Of a stretch of DNA of 56,391 nucleotides, positions 33,959 to 45,576 are shown in pieces. Within the stretch, counting starts at the first letter, position 1, and every line of letters starts with the position of its first letter. A model generated the notes under the pieces. That model did not search any database, was not told the DNA's origin, and worked only from the letters and a program-made list of their open reading frames with translations. The position numbers were made by a program, and so were the translations under genes. Source of the DNA: Flavobacterium sp. Root935 (GTDB lineage Bacteria > Bacteroidota > Bacteroidia > Flavobacteriales > Flavobacteriaceae); the NCBI RefSeq assembly GCF_001429295.1, contig NZ_LMJL01000007.1, forward strand, positions 689,562 to 745,952, in the 5' to 3' direction.

Positions 33959-34897
33959 TTAACTCAAATGCTCGATCATATCTTTTGTCATAGATTCCAG
34001 ATCAAATTTATGATTCCAGTTCCAGTCTTCTCTGGCAGAACTGTCGTCAATACTTGCCGGCCAGCTGTCAGCAATTTTTTGACGGAAATCTGGATTATAA
34101 GTGATTTCAAAATCAGGAATATGTTTCTTAATCTCATTTGCAATTTCTGTCGGAGTAAAACTCATTGCAGCCAAATTATAAGAAGAATGTATTTTAATCT
34201 GCTCAGCAGGAGCTTTCATAATATTAATCGTTGCATCAATAGCGTCATCCATATACATCATCGGCATTTTGGTTTCAGACGATAAAAAGCATTCGTATTT
34301 TTTATCAGCAATCGCTTTGTAAAAAATATCAACAGCATAATCTGTAGTTCCGCCGCCTGGAGGAGTAGACCAGCTGATTAAACCAGGATAACGAATACTT
34401 CGAACATCAACACCATAAATATTATGATAATACTCGCACCATCTTTCTCCAGCTTGCTTGCTGATTCCGTAAACTGTTGAAGGTTCCATTACAGTATATT
34501 GTGGAGTGTTTTCTTTTGGAGTCGTTGGTCCGAAAACTGCAATACTCGAAGGCCAGAAAATTTTCTGAATCTTTTTTGCTTTCGCTAAATTCAAAACATG
34601 AAAAAGCGAATTCATATTCAAATCCCATGCAAATGCTGGATTTTTTTCAGCAGTAGCAGATAAAAGTGCCGCCATTAAATAGATATCAGTAATTTGATGA
34701 ACTTCTACCAAATGTTCAATTTGATTAAAATCTAAAGCATTGACCACTTCAAAAGGTCCCGAATTAACAACATCAGTATTTAATTTTCGAATATCAGAAG
34801 CGATTACATTTTCGGTTCCGTATAATTTGCGCAGTTTTTGCGTCAGCTCTGTTCCAATCTGACCGCAGGCACCAATGATCAATATTTTAGGATTCAT
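33959..34897 (-). CDS. L-threonine 3-dehydrogenase, short-chain (epimerase-like) type
   Basis: 312 residues from ATG 34897. The NAD-binding motif is GACGQIG at residues 9-15, and the catalytic Tyr143 and Lys147 are in YGISK. The WPSSIAVFG and DVRSIRYPGLIS segments are typical of the SDR-type threonine dehydrogenase known from Flavobacterium frigidimaris, with the same length class. It oxidises L-threonine to 2-amino-3-ketobutyrate using NAD+, the first step of conversion to glycine and acetyl-CoA. It differs from the zinc-dependent E. coli Tdh, so I give no symbol. An upstream in-frame ATG at 34939 precedes the -7 box region and is rejected. Confidence 0.9.
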   Translation of the reverse strand: MNPKILIIGACGQIGTELTQKLRKLYGTENVIASDIRKLNTDVVNSGPFEVVNALDFNQIEHLVEVHQITDIYLMAALLSATAEKNPAFAWDLNMNSLFHVLNLAKAKKIQKIFWPSSIAVFGPTTPKENTPQYTVMEPSTVYGISKQAGERWCEYYHNIYGVDVRSIRYPGLISWSTPPGGGTTDYAVDIFYKAIADKKYECFLSSETKMPMMYMDDAIDATINIMKAPAEQIKIHSSYNLAAMSFTPTEIANEIKKHIPDFEITYNPDFRQKIADSWPASIDDSSAREDWNWNHKFDLESMTKDMIEHLS

Positions 34898-34919
34898 TTT
34901 TCGATGATTTTTAGAGATA

Positions 34920-34927
34920 CAAATATA
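34920..34927 (-). promoter_or_regulatory. -7 element of the threonine dehydrogenase gene
   Basis: TATATTTG on the minus strand, 22 bases before the chosen ATG at 34897. Confidence 0.45.
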
Positions 34928-35182
34928 ACGTTTTCGCAATTACTTGCGCTTTTTTGAAGAATAAATTATAAATTCAACAATTAAAAAGTTTGTTTGTTGG
35001 ATAATTCTCTTTTACAAGGGTGTGTCTTTGTGCCTTTCAAAAATCTATGTAAAAGATCATTTCTATTGATAATAAAACCAAAGAAAATTATTTTAAATCT
35101 GCATAATCTGTCGTAAAAAAAAGATAGTAATTTATGTGAATCAAAGGCAAAAATCAGAATTCGTAATTGTAAATTTACTTTG

Positions 35183-35190
35183 TAACTTTG
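35183..35190 (+). promoter_or_regulatory. -7 element upstream of the lipoprotein-mfd pair
   Basis: TAACTTTG, 7 bases before the first ATG (35198) and 19 before the second (35210). The spacing favours the second ATG unless the mRNA is leaderless. Confidence 0.4.
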
Positions 35191-35209
35191 TAGCTTAATG
35201 TTTTACCAA

Positions 35210-35818
35210 ATGAAATATAAGATATCTCTTTTTCTGCTTTTTGTTTTTGTGTTGAATTCATGTCAAAATCAAGATGAAAAACGTCTTGCTGAAAATGAAA
35301 AAGAAGCAAAAAAGAAAGAAGCTATTTTTAATAATATAAATAAAGGCTGGACGTTTATTGATGAACCGATCAATGAAATCTCAGAACAAAAATTAAATTC
35401 TTGGACAGAATGGCGAGAGTTTATGAAAGAGATTGGAGATAAGCCAAGAAAAACAATTGGAGCATTTCAGAAAAAATCGGCTGCTATTTCTAAAAAAGCA
35501 ATGGCTTTAAATAACAATATTCCGGCAGAATTTAATGTACCTCAAATAAAAAGCCGTATTTCTATTTTAATTACCAAAATAAAAATGATGGATTTATTTA
35601 TTCATTTAAATAAAGTTCCAGATGATAAAGTGGTTTTTTTGATACAAGAAATCAACAAAGAATTGATTTCGCTGGAAAGACAAATGGATAAAATTGTCGA
35701 AAAAGCCAAAATTCCGAAAGAAGAAGGAGAAGCAGATTTCCTTAGAATGTTAGACACCACGCGTGCGATACCGAGTTCTACGCCGCCATTAGATCAAAAT
35801 AAACCTAGAATTGAGTAA
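35210..35818 (+). CDS. Hypothetical lipoprotein overlapping mfd
   Basis: 202 residues from ATG 35210 (an alternative ATG at 35198 adds four). A lipoprotein signal peptide ends VLNSCQNQ, with the lipid Cys around residue 18. The mature part is charged and helical, with KGWTFIDEPINEISEQKLNS and predicted coiled-coil segments (about 110-170), ending in a Pro-rich tail. No named family is recognised. It probably shares a transcript with mfd: its last codons overlap the mfd TTG start by 8 bases. The functional connection to a DNA repair translocase is unknown, and shared transcription may be incidental. Confidence 0.78.
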   Translation: MKYKISLFLLFVFVLNSCQNQDEKRLAENEKEAKKKEAIFNNINKGWTFIDEPINEISEQKLNSWTEWREFMKEIGDKPRKTIGAFQKKSAAISKKAMALNNNIPAEFNVPQIKSRISILITKIKMMDLFIHLNKVPDDKVVFLIQEINKELISLERQMDKIVEKAKIPKEEGEADFLRMLDTTRAIPSSTPPLDQNKPRIE

Positions 35819-38800
35819 AAACGCACTATATACGATATACGACAATCTGCCAAAAGCACAACAGATTGCATCAAATTTACTGGAAGGAAATCAGATAAAA
35901 ATGCATCTCAGCGGATTGCTGGGATCTGCAGTTTCATTTGTTGTCCGCTCTGTTTTTAAAAAAACCGAACTTCCTTTTTTAATTGTTTTAGACAATAAAG
36001 AAGAGGCTGCGTATTACCTAAACGATTTAGAGCAGATGATTGGCGAGCAGGATGTATTGTTTTATCCCGCTTCATTCCGTCGTCCCTATCAAGTTGATGA
36101 AACAGACAATGCAAATGTTTTGCTTCGCGCTGAGGTTTTAAACCGAATAAATTCCCGAAAAAAACCGGCCATAATTGTTACGTATCCAGAAGCACTTTTT
36201 GAGAAAGTAGTGACGCGCCAGCAATTGGATAAAAACACTTTAAAAGTTTCTTTAAACGATAAAATTTCAATTGATTTCATTAATGAAGTTTTATTTGAAT
36301 ATGAATTCAAAAGAGTCGATTTTATTACAGAACCGGGAGAATTTTCGGTTCGTGGAGGTATTGTCGATGTATTCTCATTTTCAAATGATCATCCGTATCG
36401 AATTGAATTTTTCGGAAATGAAGTAGACAGCATCAGAAGTTTTGATGTAGAAACACAATTATCTGTTGAAACGCATAAAAAAATCACCATTATTCCGAAT
36501 GTCGAAAACAAGATATTTCAGGAAAACCGTGAAAGCTTTTTAGATTATATTGCTGAGAAAACAGTACTTTTTATTCAAAATACTGATGGACTTTTTAGTC
36601 AGTTAGACAAACAATTTGCAAGGGCAGAAGAAGCTTTTTCGAAACTTTCGGGAGAAATAAAACATGCCGAACCAGAACAATTATTTTTAAATCAGGCTTC
36701 GTTTATCAAACGAGCTTTAGATTTTTCGATAGTAGAATTGGCTTCAAAACCAATTTTTAAAACCACTAAAAAATTCGAATTTCATATTCAGCCTCAGCCC
36801 TCGTTCAACAAACAATTTGATTTATTGCTGAATAATTTGAGTGATAATCATTTTAACGGATACAAAAATTATTTGTTCTGTTCGAATGAGACGCAGGCCA
36901 AACGTTTTCATGATATTTTTGAATCGCTGGACGAAGCTAATTCTGAGAATATCAGAAAACAATACAACACTATTGTACTGCCTTTATACCAAGGTTTTAT
37001 TGATGAAGAAAATCAGATAACGGCTTATACCGATCACCAGATTTTTGAACGTTATCATAAATTCAACATTAAAAACGGTTATTCTAAAAAGCAGAATATT
37101 ACGCTTAAGGAATTAACAGCACTTTCTGTTGGTGATTATGTAACACACATCGATCATGGAATTGGGAAGTTTGGCGGTTTACAGAAAATTCAAGTAGAAG
37201 GCAAAACGCAAGAAGCCATAAAATTGGTTTATGCCGATAATGATATCGTGTACGTGAGCATTCACTCGCTGCATAAAATTTCGAAATATAACGGAAAAGA
37301 CGGCACACCGCCGAAAATCTACAAATTAGGATCGAACGCCTGGAAAGTTTTAAAACAAAAAACCAAAGCGCGTGTCAAACATATTGCATTCAATTTAATT
37401 CAGTTGTATGCAAAACGTCGTTTAGAAAAAGGTTTCCAGTTTGCGCCGGACAGTTATTTGCAAAACGAATTAGAAAGTTCGTTTATTTATGAAGATACGC
37501 CAGATCAAACTAAATCGACACAAGAAGTAAAAGCCGACATGGAAAGCGATCGCCCAATGGATCGTTTGGTTTGCGGTGATGTTGGTTTCGGAAAAACAGA
37601 GGTTGCGATTCGTGCTGCTTTTAAAGCGGTTGATAATAGCAAACAAGTTGCCGTTTTGGTTCCGACGACTATTTTGGCTTATCAGCATTATAGAACTTTT
37701 TCGGAACGATTGAAAGATATGCCAGTTTCTATTGGTTATTTAAACCGATTTAGAACGGCAAAACAAAAAGCACAAACTTTAAAAGATTTAGCCGAAGGTA
37801 AATTGGATATTGTAATTGGAACGCATCAATTGGTCAACAAAAATGTAGTTTTTAAAGACTTAGGTTTGTTGATTGTTGATGAGGAACAAAAGTTTGGAGT
37901 TAACGTAAAAGATAAATTAAAAACTATTGCAGCAAATGTTGATACGTTGACATTAACAGCAACGCCAATTCCGAGAACTTTACAATTCTCTTTAATGGCG
38001 GCGAGAGATTTGTCTGTAATTACAACGCCTCCGCCAAATCGTTATCCTATTGAAACGAATGTTGTTGGTTTTAATGAAGAGATCATTCGTGATGCGATTT
38101 CGTATGAAATCCAGCGAAACGGACAGGTTTTCTTTATCAATAATAGAATCGAAAATATAAAAGAAGTGGCAGGAATGATTCAGCGTTTGGTTCCAAACGC
38201 AAGAGTCGGAATTGGCCACGGACAAATGGACGGTGCAAAACTCGAAGAATTGATGTTAGGTTTCATGAATGGAGAATTCGACGTTTTGGTGGCAACGACA
38301 ATCATCGAAAGTGGTTTGGACGTTCCAAATGCCAATACGATTTTCATTAATAACGCCAACAATTTCGGATTATCAGATTTACATCAAATGCGCGGGCGTG
38401 TTGGACGAAGCAACAAAAAAGCATTCTGTTATTTCATCTGCCCACCATATTCATCTATGACGGAAGATGCAAGAAAACGTATTCAGGCTTTGGAGCAATT
38501 CAGCGAATTAGGAAGCGGTTTCAACATAGCCATGAAAGATCTTGAAATTCGTGGTGCAGGAGATTTATTGGGCGGAGAACAAAGCGGTTTCATAAACGAA
38601 ATTGGTTTTGATACGTACCAAAAAATCATGAATGAAGCAATTGAAGAATTGAAAGAAAACGAATTCAAAGATTTGTATCCAGAAGAAAATAATATTGATA
38701 CTAAGGAATATGTAAAAGACATTCAAATCGATGCCGATTTTGAGTTATTATTTCCAGATGAATATATCAATAACGTTTCGGAACGTTTGGTTTTATACAA

Positions 38801-39176
38801 CGAATTAGGCGCTATAAAAGACGAAGCTGGTTTACAGGAATTCGAAAGAAAGCTAATTGACCGTTTCGGACCTTTGCCAAAACAAGCAACTGCCTTACTA
38901 AACAGCATCCGTATAAAATGGATTGCAACTCGTGTTGGAATCGAGAAATTAGTCTTGAAACAAGGCAAAATGATTGGTTATTTTGTTTCAGACCAGCAAT
39001 CTGATTACTATCAGTCGGTGAAGTTTAGAAATGTTTTAAATTTTGTTCAGAAGCATAGTAATCTTTGCAAAATGAAAGAAAAACAAACCGTAAACGGATT
39101 ACGTTTATTATTGACTTTTGAAAATGTGAAATCTATCAAACGTGCTTTGGAGTTGATGGAGTTGTTTGAGGAATAG
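35811..39176 (+). CDS. mfd: Transcription-repair coupling factor Mfd
   Basis: 1121 residues, standard length. Order: UvrB-like N-terminal module (about 1-330), RNA-polymerase-interacting domain (about 435-500; HIDHGIGKFGG), then the superfamily 2 helicase core with Walker A GDVGFGKTE (about 589-597), DEEQ box (about 690) and TATPIPRTL. Motif VI QMRGRVGRS follows, then the C-terminal TRCF domain (about 960-1110). Mfd dislodges stalled RNA polymerase and recruits UvrA for strand-specific repair. The start is TTG at 35811, overlapping the end of the upstream gene. The next Met is at residue 32, after clearly conserved-looking sequence, so TTG is the best choice and implies translational coupling. 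Confidence 0.96.
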   Translation: MSKNALYTIYDNLPKAQQIASNLLEGNQIKMHLSGLLGSAVSFVVRSVFKKTELPFLIVLDNKEEAAYYLNDLEQMIGEQDVLFYPASFRRPYQVDETDNANVLLRAEVLNRINSRKKPAIIVTYPEALFEKVVTRQQLDKNTLKVSLNDKISIDFINEVLFEYEFKRVDFITEPGEFSVRGGIVDVFSFSNDHPYRIEFFGNEVDSIRSFDVETQLSVETHKKITIIPNVENKIFQENRESFLDYIAEKTVLFIQNTDGLFSQLDKQFARAEEAFSKLSGEIKHAEPEQLFLNQASFIKRALDFSIVELASKPIFKTTKKFEFHIQPQPSFNKQFDLLLNNLSDNHFNGYKNYLFCSNETQAKRFHDIFESLDEANSENIRKQYNTIVLPLYQGFIDEENQITAYTDHQIFERYHKFNIKNGYSKKQNITLKELTALSVGDYVTHIDHGIGKFGGLQKIQVEGKTQEAIKLVYADNDIVYVSIHSLHKISKYNGKDGTPPKIYKLGSNAWKVLKQKTKARVKHIAFNLIQLYAKRRLEKGFQFAPDSYLQNELESSFIYEDTPDQTKSTQEVKADMESDRPMDRLVCGDVGFGKTEVAIRAAFKAVDNSKQVAVLVPTTILAYQHYRTFSERLKDMPVSIGYLNRFRTAKQKAQTLKDLAEGKLDIVIGTHQLVNKNVVFKDLGLLIVDEEQKFGVNVKDKLKTIAANVDTLTLTATPIPRTLQFSLMAARDLSVITTPPPNRYPIETNVVGFNEEIIRDAISYEIQRNGQVFFINNRIENIKEVAGMIQRLVPNARVGIGHGQMDGAKLEELMLGFMNGEFDVLVATTIIESGLDVPNANTIFINNANNFGLSDLHQMRGRVGRSNKKAFCYFICPPYSSMTEDARKRIQALEQFSELGSGFNIAMKDLEIRGAGDLLGGEQSGFINEIGFDTYQKIMNEAIEELKENEFKDLYPEENNIDTKEYVKDIQIDADFELLFPDEYINNVSERLVLYNELGAIKDEAGLQEFERKLIDRFGPLPKQATALLNSIRIKWIATRVGIEKLVLKQGKMIGYFVSDQQSDYYQSVKFRNVLNFVQKHSNLCKMKEKQTVNGLRLLLTFENVKSIKRALELMELFEE

Positions 39177-39191
39177 TATAGAATAAAGTGT

Positions 39192-39273
39192 TGCCACGAA
39201 TTACACGAATTAGCACGAAATAATTTAAAGCTTGAAAAATAAAAATTAGTCCTGATTTTTGTGATTCGTGGTA
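39192..39273. repeat. Intergenic inverted repeat, family A, copy 3 (diverged)
   Basis: Left end TTGCCACGAATTACACGAATT, right end GTGATTCGTGGTAA, with a weaker middle. It lies 15 bases after the mfd stop, before the DUF5683 gene. Confidence 0.65.
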
Positions 39274-39362
39274 AATAACATTAAGTTTTATTTATCTTTT
39301 ATTTAAGAAAAACCTTAGAACTAAAAAGTTTTCTTTGATCAAATTTTCAAAGACAACTTTAT

Positions 39363-39917
39363 ATGCAGAATCAATTCATCCTCCTATTTTTATTTTTTGG
39401 ATTAACTTCTCTTTTTGCTCAGGAAAAAACTAAAATTGTCTTAAATGACACTCTTAGATCAGAAACAATTGATCCGCTTCGTCCCGCAAAAGCAGCATTT
39501 TATTCAGCTATTTTACCAGGTTTAGGTCAGGTTTACAATAAAAAATACTGGAAAGTTCCTTTAGTTTATGGAGCAATCGGCACAAGCGCTTATTTATATA
39601 TCGACAATCAAAAAAAGTACAATATATACAGAGATGAATATAAAAGCAGATTGGAAGGAAATACGAGTAACTCAGATTATTTAGCTGGATTAAGTGAAAG
39701 TCAATTGATTTCTGCTCAGAAACAATTTCAAAGGAACAGAGATTTATCAGCCCTATTTATAGTTGGTTTTTACGTTTTGAATATTATTGATGCTAATATC
39801 GATGCGGCATTATCGCAGTTTAATGTAAGCGAGAAATTAGCATTTAAACCTTCCGTAATCAATAATGATATTACATTAAATAATAATTTTGGGTTTGCTT
39901 TAAATTATTCTTTTTAA
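39363..39917 (+). CDS. DUF5683 family membrane protein
   Basis: 184 residues with a signal peptide (about 1-19, ending LFAQ). A DUF5683-like core contains PAKAAFYSAILPGLGQVYNKKYWK (Gly/Pro-rich amphipathic segment) and two further hydrophobic segments (about 60-78 and 122-140). The C-terminus ends FGFALNYSF. The family is widespread in Bacteroidota, often envelope-associated, without an established function. It lies convergent to the T9SS amylase, with a GC-rich palindrome between them. Confidence 0.85.
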   Translation: MQNQFILLFLFFGLTSLFAQEKTKIVLNDTLRSETIDPLRPAKAAFYSAILPGLGQVYNKKYWKVPLVYGAIGTSAYLYIDNQKKYNIYRDEYKSRLEGNTSNSDYLAGLSESQLISAQKQFQRNRDLSALFIVGFYVLNIIDANIDAALSQFNVSEKLAFKPSVINNDITLNNNFGFALNYSF

Positions 39918-39923
39918 AAAAAA

Positions 39924-39974
39924 TCGCCGCGAATTCACAAATTAGGTTAAATTAAATTCGTGAATTCGCGGCGA
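39924..39974. terminator. GC-rich palindrome between convergent genes (family A-like)
   Basis: TCGCCGCGAATTCAC (39924-39938) and GTGAATTCGCGGCGA (39960-39974) are perfect complements over 15 bases, with a 21-base loop and A tracts at both ends. It sits 6 bases from each of two converging stop codons, so it is well placed as a two-way terminator. The CGCGAATTCAC core resembles the family A arms (CACGAATTTCAC). Confidence 0.75.
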
Positions 39975-39980
39975 AAAAAA

Positions 39981-42900
39981 TTATTTAACAATTAGTTTTT
40001 TAGTTACATTAAAATCTTTAGAAATAATGTTTACAATGTAAATGCCTGAAGATAAATGATGATTAACTTGTCCTGAAGAAGAAAGTTTTTCGGTTAAAAG
40101 ACTTCTTCCATTCAAATCAGAAACGAAAATTTCGGCAGTATCGCCATTTGCTAATTCTGGCATTAGAATATGAAATTCATTGTTTATTGCAGGATTTGGA
40201 TAAATACCAATTACAGGTTCTGCTGTTGAAACTTCTTCAACATTTAGTGCCATTTTTGATGTACCAACAGTAGTTGGTTCCAACTGCCATTGTGCGCTCA
40301 ACCAGCCGTCTTGTGAATTTCCATATTGAGCAGATCCTGTTTGATTTTCAACATGAATAATATTTCCTGTCTGCCATCTATTTCTTAATCTTACCCAGGT
40401 TCCGTCAATATAATCGCTTGACCATTGTGCACTCCAGAAAGTAGTATCTGTTATATTACATTGAACAGTTCCTGTTTGACCTTCAATATTAATTAACTCT
40501 CCAGTTGCTGCATTTTTAAGAACGAAATAAGTGGCATCAATAGCGATTTTCTGCCATTTGTAGTTGTTTCCAGAAACCGTTGTTCCGTAGCCAACATTTG
40601 TCCCGGCATCAGATAAATAAGCTCCTGTCCATCTGTTTTTAATTGTATAATATGTTCCTCCCGTAGAAGTTGTAGAAACTGTTACGACACAAGTACTCGT
40701 TTTATTTCCGTCAACAGTTGTAACGGTAATTGTAGCTGTTCCATTTGCTACAGCAGTTACTAATCCGGAACTATTTACTGTTGCCACAGCAGTATTGTTT
40801 GAACTGTAAGTTACGGCTTTGTTTGTCGCTGTTGATGGCGAAACTGTTGGCGTTAATTGCTGTGTTGCACCAACCGATAAAGCCGCAGTGGTTGGAGATA
40901 AAGTTACACTTGTAACGGCAACGCCCGTTCCTGGATTAGAATCGTACCAAGTGTTGTTCATATACCAGCCGGTTTTGTTTCTGCTTAAATCGGCAGTTTG
41001 ATTGGTTCCGTCGTTGAAAATTAAATTTGTTGAGGTTACATTGGTAAATGTATAACTGTACCATCCGCTTCCTGCATCGCTCATGTTTACGCCCGGCCAG
41101 GTTGCATTTGCTAAAACTCCTGTTGGTAAAGCACTCCAATAATAGATTTTAATTCCAGTTCCCCAGTTTGATGGTTTATAGAAATAAACCGTAAAATTCG
41201 TATTCGGATTTACTGTAATTGTTGCAGACGCTGTTTTATTTCCGTCTTGTGTTGTTGCTGTAATCGTTGCTGTTCCTGCAGCAACTGCCGTTACAAGTCC
41301 GCTTGAGTTTACCGTTGCAATTGCGTTGTTGCTGGAACTCCATGTTACATTTTTGTTCGTGGCATTTGCTGGAGAAATTGTCGCCGAAAGCTGTTGTGTA
41401 TTTCCAGCATACAGACTTGCAGAAGTTGGGGAAACTGCCACAGAAGAAACTGGAATTGCAGCAACAGTTATAGCAGAAGTAGCCGTTTTGTTTCCGTCAA
41501 CTGTTTTAACTGTAATAGTTGCTGTTCCTGCTGCAACGGCTGTAACCAATCCAGATGCATTTACAGTAGCAACTGCAGTATTGCTGGATGTCCAGGTTAC
41601 GTTTTGGTTTGTGGCATTTGCAGGAGCTATCGTTGCATTTAACTGCTGTGTTGTGCCTAAACCAACAGTTACCGTTGTCGGACTAACTGAAACTCCAGTT
41701 ACGGCCACAACAGGCGCATTGGTATTCGTTAAAACCAAATATTCAAAAGCAGCAAATGTTCTTGTCGCGCCTGTTGTTAAAGTTACAGAGGCATTGTTAT
41801 TATATGGATTTACATAAGTTCCTGCTAAAGCCGCTGGGATTACATACGATTTTGAGGCATTTCTCAAATTCGACATTACGATTACTTTTTCTGTACCTAA
41901 TGTTTTAGTGAAAATACTGATATCATCATTTGCATACATGGTTAAATCACCACGTCTGATGGCAGCACTAGTAGTTCTGAAATTTAAGATTTTGGCGAAA
42001 TCTGCGGCAGCTGTCGGGTTTTGAGACCAGTTGAATTTGAAGTTTGTCCACGGCCAATCTGTTTTGGGTTCGTAGTCGATTTCCTGTCCGCTCATTAAAA
42101 AGGGAACACCTTTCATATATGCCGAAACTAAGAAGTTCGCAACAATTCCGTTATGATTTTTGAAGGCTACGAACGGTCTTCTTACGCCATCATCATTGGT
42201 GTACGTATCATGGTTACCAGTATATCGAACTATTTGCTGATTTCCGGTTGCTTTAGCATATTCATAAGTAGATTGGTCTTGAAGTCTTTGAGAAACTGGT
42301 CCTCCATTAGCAATATCATATAAACCGCTGTGAAACCATCTGTCGCCATAATTCATGTCGAAACCAACCTGAAAATTTTCTTGTCTGTCTCCTTCGGCTA
42401 ACATTAATAAATTATGAGAAGAAATACTTCGAAGATTTGAGTTGACTTCAGACCAGAAATCTAAAGGAGGATTATTAGCATAATCGCAGCGATAACCATC
42501 AATGTTAGCAGCGAAAATCCAGTAACGCATAGCATCTTTGATAGCATCTCGTGTAGCCGAACTATTAAGGTCAAGCGCAGCAATATCGGAGAAGTTTCCT
42601 AATTGCTGAATCGTTGTTCCAGTTCGCTTATAATATTCTGGATGAGAAGTTGTCCATCCATGATCCCATGAAGTTCCATTGATAGCAATATCTAGAATTA
42701 CGGCCATTCCGCGGCTGTGTGCGCCATCAACTAAAGTTCTTAAATCTGCAAGCGAACCATATTCTGATCCTACGGCTTTAAAATCTTTAATACAATAAGG
42801 CGAAGCCGAACTTCGGGAATCTGTTCCATGCGGGTAAATCGGCATTAAATAAATAACATTTGTGCCGAGTGCTTTTATATTGTCTAATCGGGCGGTTACT

Positions 42901-43100
42901 CCTGCTAAATTTCCGTTAGCACTAAACGGACGTATATGTACTTGATACATATTGACATCTCTCGGATCAGGCACACCGGCAAAAGGTGTTCCGTATTGCG
43001 GAGGATCCTGCGCATAAACGGAGCTTGCAAATAATAATAATAGAAAGCAAACTAATGCTTTGGTAATATGAAATAATCTAGTGGTAATTTTGATTTTCAT
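39981..43100 (-). CDS. T9SS-secreted multidomain GH13 alpha-amylase
   Basis: 1039 residues from ATG 43100. Signal peptide (about 1-30); GH13 catalytic domain (about 35-455) with nucleophile Asp206 (DGYRCDYAN), acid/base Glu236 (MLAEGD) and third acid Asp298 (GNHDTY). Then two Big_2-like Ig repeats, a starch-binding CBM26-like module (KIYYWSALP, ATWPGV), a third Ig repeat, and a beta-trefoil-like module with two RNRWQTG-type units (about 810-950). A T9SS sorting domain with IGIYPNPAIN follows at the end. Catalytic region I reads DIAINGTSW, so the usual His of the NH pair is Gly. It is predicted to be an extracellular enzyme attacking starch or related glucans. It is last in the glucan locus, with a family A repeat between it and GH97. 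Confidence 0.92.
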   Translation of the reverse strand: MKIKITTRLFHITKALVCFLLLLFASSVYAQDPPQYGTPFAGVPDPRDVNMYQVHIRPFSANGNLAGVTARLDNIKALGTNVIYLMPIYPHGTDSRSSASPYCIKDFKAVGSEYGSLADLRTLVDGAHSRGMAVILDIAINGTSWDHGWTTSHPEYYKRTGTTIQQLGNFSDIAALDLNSSATRDAIKDAMRYWIFAANIDGYRCDYANNPPLDFWSEVNSNLRSISSHNLLMLAEGDRQENFQVGFDMNYGDRWFHSGLYDIANGGPVSQRLQDQSTYEYAKATGNQQIVRYTGNHDTYTNDDGVRRPFVAFKNHNGIVANFLVSAYMKGVPFLMSGQEIDYEPKTDWPWTNFKFNWSQNPTAAADFAKILNFRTTSAAIRRGDLTMYANDDISIFTKTLGTEKVIVMSNLRNASKSYVIPAALAGTYVNPYNNNASVTLTTGATRTFAAFEYLVLTNTNAPVVAVTGVSVSPTTVTVGLGTTQQLNATIAPANATNQNVTWTSSNTAVATVNASGLVTAVAAGTATITVKTVDGNKTATSAITVAAIPVSSVAVSPTSASLYAGNTQQLSATISPANATNKNVTWSSSNNAIATVNSSGLVTAVAAGTATITATTQDGNKTASATITVNPNTNFTVYFYKPSNWGTGIKIYYWSALPTGVLANATWPGVNMSDAGSGWYSYTFTNVTSTNLIFNDGTNQTADLSRNKTGWYMNNTWYDSNPGTGVAVTSVTLSPTTAALSVGATQQLTPTVSPSTATNKAVTYSSNNTAVATVNSSGLVTAVANGTATITVTTVDGNKTSTCVVTVSTTSTGGTYYTIKNRWTGAYLSDAGTNVGYGTTVSGNNYKWQKIAIDATYFVLKNAATGELINIEGQTGTVQCNITDTTFWSAQWSSDYIDGTWVRLRNRWQTGNIIHVENQTGSAQYGNSQDGWLSAQWQLEPTTVGTSKMALNVEEVSTAEPVIGIYPNPAINNEFHILMPELANGDTAEIFVSDLNGRSLLTEKLSSSGQVNHHLSSGIYIVNIISKDFNVTKKLIVK

Positions 43101-43247
43101 AATAATAGTTTTTTGAATGCTTGTCGGCATTTCTAACTAAAATTCATTCTCACTCGCATTGTTTTTAAATTCGACAAACATTTTGTGGTTAATAGTTTTC
43201 AAGTAGTAAATTTTTTAATTTTTTGCTCATTAATGAGCATAAGTTTC

Positions 43248-43321
43248 TGCCACGAATTTCACGAATTAGCACAAATTTAATCTGCAGCTAATTCTCGTGT
43301 CAATTCGTGAAATTTGTGGCA
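43248..43321. repeat. Intergenic inverted repeat, family A, copy 4
   Basis: TGCCACGAATTTCACGAATT (43248-43267) pairs with AATTCGTGAAATTTGTGGCA (43302-43321) with a single mismatch over 20 bases. It lies between the GH97 stop and the T9SS amylase start and is among the best-preserved copies. A small AT-rich palindrome, TGCTCATTAATGAGCA, lies just upstream at about 43224-43239. Confidence 0.85.
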
Positions 43322-43348
43322 AAAAACTTAGAACCTAAGTTTCTTAAA

Positions 43349-45553
<2,205 letters not shown>

Positions 45554-45576
45554 GGTTTTAAAGCTGCATAAGAATA

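Larger units (their letters stand above)
34898..35209. other. Divergent intergenic region with degraded repeat remnants
   Basis: 312 bases without a gene. It contains promoter-like boxes for both neighbours and a fragment resembling repeat ends (GTCTTTGTGCCTTT near 35025; AATCTGCATAATCTGTCGT near 35098), which look like decayed family A/B sequences. There is no clear palindrome or ORF. Confidence 0.4.

Noticed and set aside
40640..41730. Tandem similar DNA segments resembling a CRISPR or satellite array
   Set aside because: They are three Ig-like domain repeats within one reading frame, with irregular spacing and a starch-binding module between them.
41326..41817. 163-codon plus-strand ORF opposite the T9SS amylase
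   Set aside because: It lies entirely within the Ig-like repeats, whose Thr/Ala/Val-rich code leaves long open frames on the other strand. It has no start signal or recognisable domain.
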